Assembly (NCBI GenBank): GCA_029557915.1
Contig: JAKQHS010000061.1
Span: forward strand, 26,723-90,722
Origin: Bacteroidota bacterium
GTDB taxonomy: Bacteria; Bacteroidota; Bacteroidia; Chitinophagales; Saprospiraceae
Direction of reading: 5' to 3'
DNA: 64,000 nt
Shown here: piece after piece, positions 24,761 through 32,719 of the stretch
Numbering within the stretch: position 1 is the stretch's first letter
Layout: each line of letters begins with the position of its first letter
Translations under genes and position numbers: made by a program
Notes under the pieces: model-generated
Databases searched by the model: none
Told to the model about the DNA's origin: nothing
What the model saw: only the letters and a program-made list of their open reading frames with translations

Positions 24761-26053
24761 CTAAAGTTTCCAATACTCAAAGCCCTCCCGCCATTCATAA
24801 ATGATTCCCTTGAGATCCAGCAGGAGTGGGAAGGCCGGGTCGAGCAGGTCTTTATAATACTGGACCGGATTCGATTGAAACTGCCGGTGGGCCACGGCGA
24901 CGATGACGGCATCATATACCGGGGTTTCCCGGCTGCTCAATTCGAAGCCATATTCCCGGGAGAAAGCCCCGGGGTCCACATTGGGATCCACGGCCTCCAC
25001 CTGGAGAGAATACTCAAGAAGTTCGTGGATCAAATCGGATACTTTTGAATTGCGGATATCCGAAACGTTTTCTTTGAAGGTGACGCCCAGGATCAGCACC
25101 CGGCAGTTTATAGGATTCTTTCCGGCGGCGAGCAGTTTCTGCACCAGTTTTTTTGCGATATAAGCCGGCATCTCATCGTTGATCCGCCTTCCGGAGGCGA
25201 TGACCTGGGGTTCCAATCCGAGCGCCTTCGCCTTATGCAAAAGGTAATAGGGATCCACCCCGATGCAATGGCCACCCACCAGCCCTGGATAAAATTTTAT
25301 AAAATTCCATTTGGTAGCCGCGGCTTCAATCACCTCATGGGTATCGATTTCCATCAAGTCGAAGAGGATGGAAAGTTCATTCATCAGCGAAATGTTCAGG
25401 TCGCGCTGGATGTTTTCAATGACCTTTGCGGCTTCCGCCACTTTAATGGAAGGAGCCTGGTGCAAACCCGCATGGATGATGCTTCCATACAATGCGGTGA
25501 TATTCTCCAGGGCTTCCTCATCCGATCCCGAGACTATTTTCAAGATGGAAGCCAGGGGCCTCGTTTTGTCTCCCGGGTTGATCCGTTCCGGCGAATATCC
25601 CGCTTTAAAATCCTGGTTCAGGCGAAGTCCGGATACCTCTTCGATGACAGGGATACATTCTTCTTCGGTACAGCCGGGATAGACCGTAGATTCAAAGATC
25701 ACGTAGTCCCCGGGTTTGATCACCTGGCCGATAAAACCGGAGGCGGTGCGCAGGGGTTTGAGGTCGGGCACTTTGTTTTCATCGATATCCGTCGGCACCG
25801 CGACGATATAAACCTGACAGTCGCGGAGGTCATCCAGGACGGAAGTAAAGAGGATGTCCCGGCCTTCAAAGTCAGCCGCGCGGACTTCACCGGACGGGTC
25901 CTCTTTTCCCTGCATCAATGCCACCCGGTCCGGATTGATGTCAAAACCGATGACCCGGAAACGCCTTGCAAACTCGAGCGCCAGCGGAAGGCCGACATAA
26001 CCGAGGCCAAGGACGGCAATGGTGGAGTCTTTGTTTTTTACAGATTCAAACAT
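24761..26053 (-). CDS. wbpA: UDP-N-acetylhexosamine 6-dehydrogenase (WbpA/TviB-like)
   Basis: A 430-residue nucleotide-sugar dehydrogenase. 'IAVLGLGYVGLPLALEFARR' is the NAD-binding start, 'VAVPTDIDENKVPDL' and 'FESTVYPGCTEEECIPV' mark the acetamido-sugar subgroup, and 'GLVGGHCIGVDPYYLLHKA' carries the catalytic Cys. 'ILGVTFKENVSDIRNSK' starts the UDP-binding C-terminal domain. Two-step oxidation of UDP-GlcNAc to UDP-GlcNAcA, the first step of the ManNAc3NAcA route, is the simplest prediction. The TviB-like wording means a GalNAc substrate cannot be excluded. It lies 8 bases downstream of the deacetylase gene. Confidence 0.9.
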   Translation of the reverse strand: MFESVKNKDSTIAVLGLGYVGLPLALEFARRFRVIGFDINPDRVALMQGKEDPSGEVRAADFEGRDILFTSVLDDLRDCQVYIVAVPTDIDENKVPDLKPLRTASGFIGQVIKPGDYVIFESTVYPGCTEEECIPVIEEVSGLRLNQDFKAGYSPERINPGDKTRPLASILKIVSGSDEEALENITALYGSIIHAGLHQAPSIKVAEAAKVIENIQRDLNISLMNELSILFDLMEIDTHEVIEAAATKWNFIKFYPGLVGGHCIGVDPYYLLHKAKALGLEPQVIASGRRINDEMPAYIAKKLVQKLLAAGKNPINCRVLILGVTFKENVSDIRNSKVSDLIHELLEYSLQVEAVDPNVDPGAFSREYGFELSSRETPVYDAVIVAVAHRQFQSNPVQYYKDLLDPAFPLLLDLKGIIYEWREGFEYWKL

Positions 26054-26061
26054 CGACAGGG

Positions 26062-27390
26062 TCAGGTATAAATCAATTCCTCAAATCCGTTCAATAAGGG
26101 ATGATGCACCAGGTTGTTATGCCATAAGGTGACCCATTCTCCCCCGTGTTTTTTACATTGGTCCTTCAGCCTGGTCAATCCGGAGTCCACCGGTTTTTTC
26201 TGGTAAAAAACCAGGGTCGCATCCATCAGCAGCAGGGGCTTTTCCCGAAGGCGAAGCTTTTTCCTTTCAAGGCAATCATATACGGTGAAAGTGTAACAGG
26301 TCCCGCAACGGAATCCCGGTTGGCCCGAATAAGCCAGTGAACTCTCCCATTCGAAACCTGCCTGATCCCATAACCTCCAGGTAAAGGGTACCCTGAACCG
26401 CATGAAATGCTGGCGGCCGCTTTTAATTTTTTGACGGACGAGGTTTTGCAGTTCAGCCAGTTCCTGATTAAAAGGTTCAGGTTCCAGGTATCGGTTATAA
26501 CCCGGGTGAAAACCAATGGAGTGACCAGCATCCTCCACGGAACGGATCAGAGAGACCAGTCTGTGGTCCTGGCTGGACAAGGCTTCGTCGTACTTGCTGC
26601 TGCGGCTTATTAAAAAATTAAAATAAACTTTCAAGCCATACCTTTCCGCGAGGTCCAGCATATATTGGTGCTGATCGAAAGGATCAGGCTGGTTGAAGAA
26701 ACGGGTCCGGACCAAGCTGCCGAGGTTATCGGAAAACATCCTGAGGTCCCGTCTTTTCAAGAGGTCCCCACCCAGATGCTTCAGGCTGGTATACCAGTCC
26801 GGCCATTGATAAGGTTGGTCCACATCGTGGGTGACCACCGGGGTATACATATGATGTTTTCTTTTACCGACATAACCCGCTTTCAAAAGGAGCAGCCAGA
26901 GCAGGTCGGCGTATTCATTGACTACCGGCCTGTCGAGAAACTGATAACGAAAAGCCAGGGAAAGCGAAGCGGTTGACCGGTCGTGTTCATCCTTCTGATC
27001 GTCCACGACCTCTTCCCAGCGGCTGAGCATAAAATAAGTGGAAGCGATGAGGTCTGCATGAAGGACATAAGCCTCCCGGGTGTCCTCCAATATTCCTTCG
27101 CCATAGATCACCGGCAGGTTTTTTAATGACCATTCCGGGTCAGACCAGGACATGATCGCGCCGGGTATTGCTTCTTTCCTGATATAACCTTCCGATTCTT
27201 CGTACCGGATGAAAAACTGATTTTTGATGATTATCGTTTTCAGGCCCGGTCCTCTGATCTCGAAATCCTTTAATCCCGCATCCATCCTGAAACTGCAGGA
27301 AAGGTCCAGGAATTCTTCCAGCAGGATTTCAAAAGTATATTTTGTTTCCGGATAAAATTTTTGGGGAAGGCAGATTTCGAGCAATGTCAA
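26062..27390 (-). CDS. Polysaccharide deacetylase-family protein with extra N-terminal domain
   Basis: A 442-residue protein. Residues about 1-200 form a Bacteroidota-specific N-terminal region (annotated DUF7033 in relatives, from memory). Residues about 205-430 look like a NodB-type domain: 'YTPVVTHDVDQPYQWPD' supplies the metal-binding Asp and 'GHSIGFHPGYNR' replaces the usual HxxxH. The 'THD' and 'FHPGYN' variants are characteristic of this subgroup, so activity on the usual chitin-like substrates should not be assumed. It may de-N-acetylate or otherwise trim the glycan made here. It lies between the aminotransferase and the UDP-sugar dehydrogenase. Confidence 0.8.
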   Translation of the reverse strand: MTLLEICLPQKFYPETKYTFEILLEEFLDLSCSFRMDAGLKDFEIRGPGLKTIIIKNQFFIRYEESEGYIRKEAIPGAIMSWSDPEWSLKNLPVIYGEGILEDTREAYVLHADLIASTYFMLSRWEEVVDDQKDEHDRSTASLSLAFRYQFLDRPVVNEYADLLWLLLLKAGYVGKRKHHMYTPVVTHDVDQPYQWPDWYTSLKHLGGDLLKRRDLRMFSDNLGSLVRTRFFNQPDPFDQHQYMLDLAERYGLKVYFNFLISRSSKYDEALSSQDHRLVSLIRSVEDAGHSIGFHPGYNRYLEPEPFNQELAELQNLVRQKIKSGRQHFMRFRVPFTWRLWDQAGFEWESSLAYSGQPGFRCGTCYTFTVYDCLERKKLRLREKPLLLMDATLVFYQKKPVDSGLTRLKDQCKKHGGEWVTLWHNNLVHHPLLNGFEELIYT

Positions 27391-27411
27391 TCAGTTTTCA
27401 TAGGTTAGGCT

Positions 27412-27478
27412 GTGATCTCCGTGCGTTATTTGCATTTTGCTCCCTTCGCCGTTCGCCTTTCTCCCTTCGCCCTTCAAT
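27412..27478. repeat. CCCTTCGCC/GTTCGCC simple repeat
   Basis: Words CTCCCTTCGCC, GTTCGCCTTT and CTCCCTTCGCC repeat within about 60 bases in the spacer between the wbpE-like stop and the deacetylase start. No other function was recognised. Confidence 0.75.
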
Positions 27479-27479
27479 A

Positions 27480-28607
27480 TCATTCCGTGTCAATAAAAAA
27501 TCTCCGGACCGTATCGATCACTTTTTCCTGGTCGTGCGCCTTCATCTCCGTATGGATGGGCAGGGAGATCACCTCCTTACAGAGGCGGTCGGTCACCGGG
27601 AGGAAATCGACCTTGCCGCGGAAGGGTTTGAAGGCCTCCTGATCATAAAGGGGGACTGGATAATAGATCATATTCGGGATGCCCTCGGCAGTGAGGAAAG
27701 AAGCCAGGGCATCGCGGCGGCCATCTACCACCTTGAGGGTGTATTGGTGATAAACATGGGTGGAATGCGGGGATTCCGCAGGAGTGCAGAGAAAGGGAAT
27801 ATCTTTAAACCCTTCGTTGTACGCATAGGCCACGTTCTGCCTGGCCCGGCAATATTCATCGAGATGACCTAATTTGATCCTGAGCACGGCAGCCTGGATG
27901 GAATCGAGCCGCGAATTCACTCCGATCAGGTCATGATAATATCTTTTGCGTTGGCCGTGATTGGCGATCGTGCGCAGTTTTTCAGCCAGGGCTTCGTCGC
28001 GGCACATCATCGCTCCGCCGTCTCCGTAACAGCCCAGGTTTTTGGAAGGGAAAAAAGAGGTACATCCGATGTGGCCAAGGGTCCCGGCCTTTTGTTTTTT
28101 ACCGTCCGCGAATACATAGTCCGCTCCGATAGCCTGCGCATTGTCCTCAATGACGGGGATGTGGAGTTTTCCGGCAAGATCCAGGATGCCCTGCATTTCC
28201 GCGACCTGGCCAAAAAGATGCACCGGCACGATCGCTTTGGTTTTGGGAGTGATGGCCTGACGGATGAGTTCCGGCGTACAATTGAAACTGTCGTAATCCA
28301 CATCAATCATCACCGGACGGAGTTGCAACAAAGCGATCACTTCCGCGGTGGCCACATAAGTAAATGCAGGTACGATGATTTCATCCCCCGGCTTGCAGTC
28401 CAGGGCCATCAAGGCGATCTGTAGGGCGTCCGTACCATTGGCGCAGGGAATGACATGGGGGATGTCCAGGTACCTTTCCAGGGCTTGCTGAAACTCCCTG
28501 ACCTCAGGCCCGTTTATAAATTGGGCGTGCTCCAGGACATGGAGCACCGCCTCGTCGATTTCCGTTTTGATGCGGTGGTACTGGGATTTGAGGTCTACCA
28601 TTTGCAT
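27480..28607 (-). CDS. wbpE: UDP-3-oxo-GlcNAcA aminotransferase (WbpE/WlbC-like, DegT/DnrJ/EryC1/StrS family)
   Basis: A 375-residue PLP enzyme. 'FINGPEVREFQQALERYL' and 'CANGTDALQIALMAL' bind cofactor phosphate, 'IEDNAQAIGA' holds the ring-contacting Asp155, and 'SFFPSKNLGCYGDGGAM' carries the Schiff-base Lys189. The 'MQMVDLKSQYHRIK' opening resembles WbpE. Predicted reaction: transfer of an amino group from L-glutamate to C3 of the keto sugar, giving UDP-GlcNAc3NA and 2-oxoglutarate. The 2-oxoglutarate is the oxidant used by the WbpB partner. The gene follows ugd by 11 bases. Confidence 0.92.
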   Translation of the reverse strand: MQMVDLKSQYHRIKTEIDEAVLHVLEHAQFINGPEVREFQQALERYLDIPHVIPCANGTDALQIALMALDCKPGDEIIVPAFTYVATAEVIALLQLRPVMIDVDYDSFNCTPELIRQAITPKTKAIVPVHLFGQVAEMQGILDLAGKLHIPVIEDNAQAIGADYVFADGKKQKAGTLGHIGCTSFFPSKNLGCYGDGGAMMCRDEALAEKLRTIANHGQRKRYYHDLIGVNSRLDSIQAAVLRIKLGHLDEYCRARQNVAYAYNEGFKDIPFLCTPAESPHSTHVYHQYTLKVVDGRRDALASFLTAEGIPNMIYYPVPLYDQEAFKPFRGKVDFLPVTDRLCKEVISLPIHTEMKAHDQEKVIDTVRRFFIDTE

Positions 28608-28618
28608 AACATACTGTT

Positions 28619-29935
28619 TTATAAGGTTGAAATGGTTTTTCGGCCAATGCTCTCATAATAAAACCCAGGGGGAATATCGTCCAGGTCATACAGATTCCGC
28701 CCGTCAAAAAGAGCCGCCGTTTTCATAAGGGATTTGATCCGATCAAATTCCGGGGCGCGGAACAGGCTCCATTCGGTCGCGATCACCAAAGCATCTGCCT
28801 GGTCCAGGACTTCGTATTCGTTTTCCCCATACTGGATTTGATCCCCATACCTGTCTTTTACATGGTCCATGGCTTCAGGGTCAAAGACCCTCACCTTTGC
28901 TCCCCGGGCAAGCAGATCATCAATCACCGTCAAAGCCGGCGCTTCCCGGATATCGTCGGTATTGGGTTTAAAGGCCAGGCCCCAGATGGCAATTTGCTTC
29001 CCTCCGAGGTTTTGCATAAAATATTTTTCAAGCTTTGCCGTCAGGATGTGTTTTTGATCCTGGTTGGTTCTGACCACCGAATTCAGGATATTCATTTCAT
29101 AATCAAATTCCCGGGCCGTCTGGATGAGGGCCATCACATCCTTGGGGAAACAACTTCCGCCATAACCGATTCCGGGAAACAAGAACCGTTTACCTATCCG
29201 GTTGTCGCTTCCAATCCCCCTGCGCACCATATCCACATCGGCTCCTGCCCGTTCACAGAGGTTGGCGATTTCATTCATAAAGGTGATGCGCGTGGCCAGG
29301 TAAGCGTTGGCTGCATACTTGGTCATTTCCGCAGACCTGAGGTCCATGGTCAGAATGGGATTGCCCTGGCGTACAAAAGGGTCGTACAAATGTTTCATTC
29401 TTTCCAGGGCTTTTTCGCTGCTGCTTCCTATGACCACCCGGTCCGGTTTCATAAAATCCTCCACCGCCACCCCTTCCCTTAAAAATTCCGGGTTGGAAAC
29501 GACATCAAACAAATTATTATCCAGTTTATCTCCCAGCACAGCAGCCACTTTTTCAGCGGTGCCCACAGGTACCGTGCTTTTATTGACCACGATCGTATAT
29601 TTTTGAATCAGGTCCCCCAGTTGATCCGCAGTCATGATGATCGCGCTGAGGTCGGCGGAGCCGTCTTCTCCCGGCGGAGTAGGCAAGGCAAGAAATATGA
29701 TTTCGGCGTGATCAACCGCTTTTTTCAGTTCGGTGGTAAAAGTCAGGCGTCCCTGGCGGGTGTTCCTTTCAAAAAGGTTTTCCAGCCCTGGTTCATAAAT
29801 CGTGATCCTTCCCTGGTTCAACCGGCTGACCTTTTGGGCGTCGATGTCCACACAAATCACCTGATGCCCCATTTCCGCAAAGCAGGTACCCGTGACAAGG
29901 CCTACGTATCCGGTGCCGATTACTCCAATGTCCAT
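28619..29935 (-). CDS. ugd: UDP-glucose 6-dehydrogenase
   Basis: A 438-residue dehydrogenase. 'MDIGVIGTGYVGLVTGTCFAE' is the NAD-binding opening, 'FLALPTPPGEDGSADLS' and 'NKSTVPVGTA' are UDPGDH motifs, 'FPGIGYGGSCFPKDVMAL' holds the catalytic Cys, and 'IWGLAFKPNTDDIREAP' begins the UDP-binding domain. It makes UDP-glucuronate, a second uronic-acid precursor in addition to the GlcNAcA branch. It is the first sugar gene after the antiterminator and the small S23 gene. Confidence 0.95.
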   Translation of the reverse strand: MDIGVIGTGYVGLVTGTCFAEMGHQVICVDIDAQKVSRLNQGRITIYEPGLENLFERNTRQGRLTFTTELKKAVDHAEIIFLALPTPPGEDGSADLSAIIMTADQLGDLIQKYTIVVNKSTVPVGTAEKVAAVLGDKLDNNLFDVVSNPEFLREGVAVEDFMKPDRVVIGSSSEKALERMKHLYDPFVRQGNPILTMDLRSAEMTKYAANAYLATRITFMNEIANLCERAGADVDMVRRGIGSDNRIGKRFLFPGIGYGGSCFPKDVMALIQTAREFDYEMNILNSVVRTNQDQKHILTAKLEKYFMQNLGGKQIAIWGLAFKPNTDDIREAPALTVIDDLLARGAKVRVFDPEAMDHVKDRYGDQIQYGENEYEVLDQADALVIATEWSLFRAPEFDRIKSLMKTAALFDGRNLYDLDDIPPGFYYESIGRKTISTL

Positions 29936-29936
29936 T

Positions 29937-29969
29937 TTATTTTAATTAAGGAATTAAAGAATTAAAGAA
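29937..29969. repeat. GAATTAAA tandem repeat
   Basis: Three tandem copies of GAATTAAA with flanking TTAATTAAG fill the spacer between the ugd start and the S23 gene stop. Confidence 0.85.
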
Positions 29970-30329
29970 TTAAGGAGACGAGATCTGCTTGGAAGATTTT
30001 AAAATTGCATTTAATATCCTAATAATTTCTTCTGCATGCGTTAAAAGTCCCGTTGCCTTTTCTTCATCCAGGTATCCTGAATCTTTTAACAGCCTGATCC
30101 AATAATGGACTTCTTTTGCTTCTTTATAGGATATCTGGAATCTTGCAATAAAATCCCTTTTGCTATGCCCGGCTAATCCTTCCTCAATATTTGCACCTAT
30201 CGAAGTGGCACATCTCAAAAATTGTTTTGATAATATAAATTCCTTCTTATCAACAATTAGTATCTTATAAATCCGGATAGAATCCAAAGAGAACTGATAG
30301 GATTTCTCTCTTATAATATTGTCCTTCAT
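29970..30329 (-). CDS. Four-helix bundle protein, S23/IVP family
   Basis: A 119-residue protein of PF05635 type: 'KSYQFSLDSIRIYKILI', 'LRCATSIGANIEEGLAGHSKRDFIARFQISYKEAKEVHYWIRLL' and a C-terminal amphipathic helix. It lies between the UpxY-type antiterminator and ugd, and is flanked by AATTAAAG-type repeats on both sides. Sequence is well diverged from the second S23 protein at 22998-23357 (different opening and helix 4), so the pair are not a recent duplication. Function unknown. Confidence 0.85.
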   Translation of the reverse strand: MKDNIIREKSYQFSLDSIRIYKILIVDKKEFILSKQFLRCATSIGANIEEGLAGHSKRDFIARFQISYKEAKEVHYWIRLLKDSGYLDEEKATGLLTHAEEIIRILNAILKSSKQISSP

Positions 30330-30351
30330 AGTGGGTGTGTTCTTTCAGCGA

Positions 30352-30405
30352 ATAAATATCCATTAATCCTTAATTTTTAATTATTAATTTTTAATTTTTT
30401 CCATG
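30352..30405. repeat. AT-rich TTAATTTTTAATTATTAA repeat
   Basis: Short AT-only words (TTAATTTTTAA, TTATTAATTTTTAA) between the UpxY-type gene and the S23 start. This is where an UpxY-responsive leader would be expected to run, but no conserved pause or ops-like element was recognised. Confidence 0.7.
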
Positions 30406-30468
30406 GCTTCGCCCCCGATCTGTCGCAGTGGAAGATCGCAAGGAAGAATATCCTTCAATGACCGGGGA

Positions 30469-31002
30469 TCACCGAAGGCTGCGGAGATGGGCCGGATCGA
30501 TTTGGATACGTAATCCAAATCCGATGCGGTCCAGTTCGATCAACAGCTCGTTTTTACCGAGCGAGCGGATCAGTTTGCCCCTGAGTCCGGTCAGGTTGCC
30601 CAAGACCACTTCGACTGCCTCCCCGGGGCTGAAAGGCCGGTTTTCAAGAGAGATCCCGTTGATTTCTCCCGTTACGCGCTGGAGCCATTCGATTTCCTGG
30701 TCCGGGATGGCAATCAGGTTTTTATTGAAGCGGACAAAGCCTTCCACATGCTGGGTTTCCAGCACGGGCACGTACTCGGCTTTGCGGATGTGGACAAAAA
30801 CGTAGCGGTAGATCAGCGGGAGCATCTGGGTCCTTTTTTTACGGGTGTACACCCGGACCACTTTTTGGAGGGGAATATAATTTTTAATACCTGCCCGGGT
30901 CAACGCCTGGCTCACCGCTTTTTCGGCCTTCACCCTCGTGAGGACGGCAAACCATTTGGTGGTATCCGGGGACAAATCGTTCTGGCAGGCCGCTGCAATC
31001 AT
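30469..31002 (-). CDS. UpxY/NusG-like transcription antiterminator
   Basis: A 177-residue NusG paralogue. 'KWFAVLTRVKAEKAVSQALTRAGIKNYIPLQKVVRVYTRKKRTQMLPLIYRYVFVHI' is the NGN domain (about residues 16-75), and a C-terminal KOW-like segment 'FSPGEAVEVVLGNLTGLRGKLI' lies at about residues 123-144. In Bacteroides, UpxY proteins bind RNA polymerase in the leader of their own capsule operon and stop premature termination. Gene order (after a regulator and before the sugar genes) suits that job for the 30-kb locus. It starts one base after the upstream stop. Confidence 0.92.
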   Translation of the reverse strand: MIAAACQNDLSPDTTKWFAVLTRVKAEKAVSQALTRAGIKNYIPLQKVVRVYTRKKRTQMLPLIYRYVFVHIRKAEYVPVLETQHVEGFVRFNKNLIAIPDQEIEWLQRVTGEINGISLENRPFSPGEAVEVVLGNLTGLRGKLIRSLGKNELLIELDRIGFGLRIQIDPAHLRSLR

Positions 31003-31003
31003 A

Positions 31004-31582
31004 TCAGGGGTTTAATTCATTTTGAGGATTGACTGGATGAGGCTCCAGGTAGGGCGCGGACCAGATCAGATATGGCTCCGGATGAAAGGAACTCCAGCCA
31101 ATCCTAAGCTCCTCCTCATTATCGTAAATCACGTAACGGATCTTGCGTTTTATCAGTTTTTCGGATTTTTCCACGAGCTGGATCAGGTAGGACTTGTCCA
31201 ACTGGCCGACCAGGATCAGATCAATCACCCCACTATCCCTGCCCTGTGCGAAAGTACCGGTAAGAAAGGCCCGCTCCAGCAGGCCCAGTCGTTTGAGGAT
31301 GTTGTCCAGGATCTGGTCGATCCCAATATATTTAAGAAGGATACTGTGGATCTCCTGGTACAAGGGATAGAGGGGATTGGCTTTAAAATACTTTTTGTTG
31401 CCTTCCTGGAAGGAGTTGAGCATACCCGCATCTTCCATCTTATTGAGTTCCAGCCGAATGGCATTGGTAGATTCTCCAAACTCCGATTCCAGGCTGCGCA
31501 GGTAGGAGGTCGTATTGCTGTTGAGGAAAAACTTCAACAACAGTTTAATACGGGTTTTGGAAGAGATCAGGTCCTCAATCAA
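31004..31582 (-). CDS. Winged-helix regulator with nucleotidyltransferase-like domain
   Basis: A 192-residue protein. Residues 1-75 form an ArsR/MarR-like winged helix ('TTSYLRSLESEFGESTNAIRLELNKMEDAGML'). Residues 95-150 look like a MNT-type nucleotidyltransferase fold: 'AFLTGTFAQGRDSGVIDLILVG' matches the GSFARG...DLDL pattern, but only one Asp of the usual pair is kept ('IDL'), so catalysis is doubtful. This protein type commonly precedes NusG-like genes in Bacteroidota capsule loci. Likely a transcription regulator of the locus; ligand unknown. Confidence 0.8.
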   Translation of the reverse strand: MIEDLISSKTRIKLLLKFFLNSNTTSYLRSLESEFGESTNAIRLELNKMEDAGMLNSFQEGNKKYFKANPLYPLYQEIHSILLKYIGIDQILDNILKRLGLLERAFLTGTFAQGRDSGVIDLILVGQLDKSYLIQLVEKSEKLIKRKIRYVIYDNEEELRIGWSSFHPEPYLIWSAPYLEPHPVNPQNELNP

Positions 31583-31621
31583 GATTGAGTAGTTTTATTA
31601 CTCAAATATAAATGGAAATCT

Positions 31622-32719
31622 TCAGGATTTTATTGCTTCATGGACCAGATTCTTTCCCAGGATCCAGGCCGAGGCTAAAACCCCGCCCAGGATCAGGCCC
31701 ATAAGGAGTTGACGGAGCCGGTTTGGGGCCTGGGCGTCCAGGGGAGGAAATGGACGGTCTATCTCCCGGATAAAAGGCGTACTGTTTTTAAGGGCGTAAT
31801 CCGCAATTTCCAGGTTTTTCAGCGCCTCCCCGTAGGCAATGGCATACATGTTGGATTGTTTGCTTTGAATGGTCTTCCGGGTGCGGTCGGTTGGAGCCCA
31901 GAGAGCGCCTTCCGACTCGTCCATGTTGCTGATGGCGTACTCCGAACTGGTCCACCTTTCGTAGATCGAATCCGCCTTGGCTTTCACCAGGTCGAAGGTT
32001 TGTTTTTGTTTATCGCTGGATTGCTGGATGTAAAACCGGGAAAGGTGGTAAAAAATCCGGTCGGTGAGGGCCAGGGAAAGTTCTTCGTTTTCGGTCTGAG
32101 AGCTAAGCGAAAAGATAGTGCTTTCGGGTTTATAGGTGCAAGACAGCAAACCCGACTTTTCCCCTCCTACGGTAAATCCATAAACCCTTTTCAGGGCCGC
32201 GTTTTCAAGCAAACTGAATCCGGCCAGTGAATCGGAGCGGAACCGGAAATCCCTATAGGCTTCATCGGCCTCAGCCCATTTTGTATCCAGTGCATAGATC
32301 CGGATGATGTGGTTTGCGAGGAAATCTTCCGTTCCCCCCACCGCCGCCTTATCAAACAAGGCCGCATTGACAATGCGCATGGACCTGGACAATTCCACAA
32401 TCTTATCCAGGGAGACCTTGCCGGTGCCGCTGCCCCCCAGCCCAAACTGGCCCAATAAACCGCTGATGGAACTGTATCCCAGATTTTCCCCTTCGTTCAG
32501 GGCAAAAGTGAGTGTCGCATTAAAGGTGACCGGTTGGAACCGGGCTTTTAAATACATCAGTGTTCCGGTCAGGAGGGACAGTACGAGTATCAGATACCTT
32601 CCTTTCCATAAAAGCAGGACGAATCCCTTTCCTTTGACGATGATGTCTTTTAAACTGAGGTCCTGGTCGTAATATGCGCCTGGGATCTTTGGATCGTTTA
32701 TATTGATTTGCTCAGGCAT
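31622..32719 (-). CDS. Polysaccharide chain-length determinant (Wzz-like)
   Basis: A 365-residue inner-membrane protein with the polysaccharide co-polymerase layout: N-terminal TM ('[25 protein letters not shown]', about residues 35-59), a large periplasmic domain rich in helix, and a C-terminal TM ('[21 protein letters not shown]', about residues 335-355) after a Pro-rich '[11 protein letters not shown]' segment. No kinase domain is attached. It would set the length of Wzy-made chains. The ATG at 32719 overlaps the metH stop by 8 bases, tying it to metH transcription. Confidence 0.85.
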   Translation of the reverse strand: MPEQININDPKIPGAYYDQDLSLKDIIVKGKGFVLLLWKGRYLILVLSLLTGTLMYLKARFQPVTFNATLTFALNEGENLGYSSISGLLGQFGLGGSGTGKVSLDKIVELSRSMRIVNAALFDKAAVGGTEDFLANHIIRIYALDTKWAEADEAYRDFRFRSDSLAGFSLLENAALKRVYGFTVGGEKSGLLSCTYKPESTIFSLSSQTENEELSLALTDRIFYHLSRFYIQQSSDKQKQTFDLVKAKADSIYERWTSSEYAISNMDESEGALWAPTDRTRKTIQSKQSNMYAIAYGEALKNLEIADYALKNSTPFIREIDRPFPPLDAQAPNRLRQLLMGLILGGVLASAWILGKNLVHEAIKS

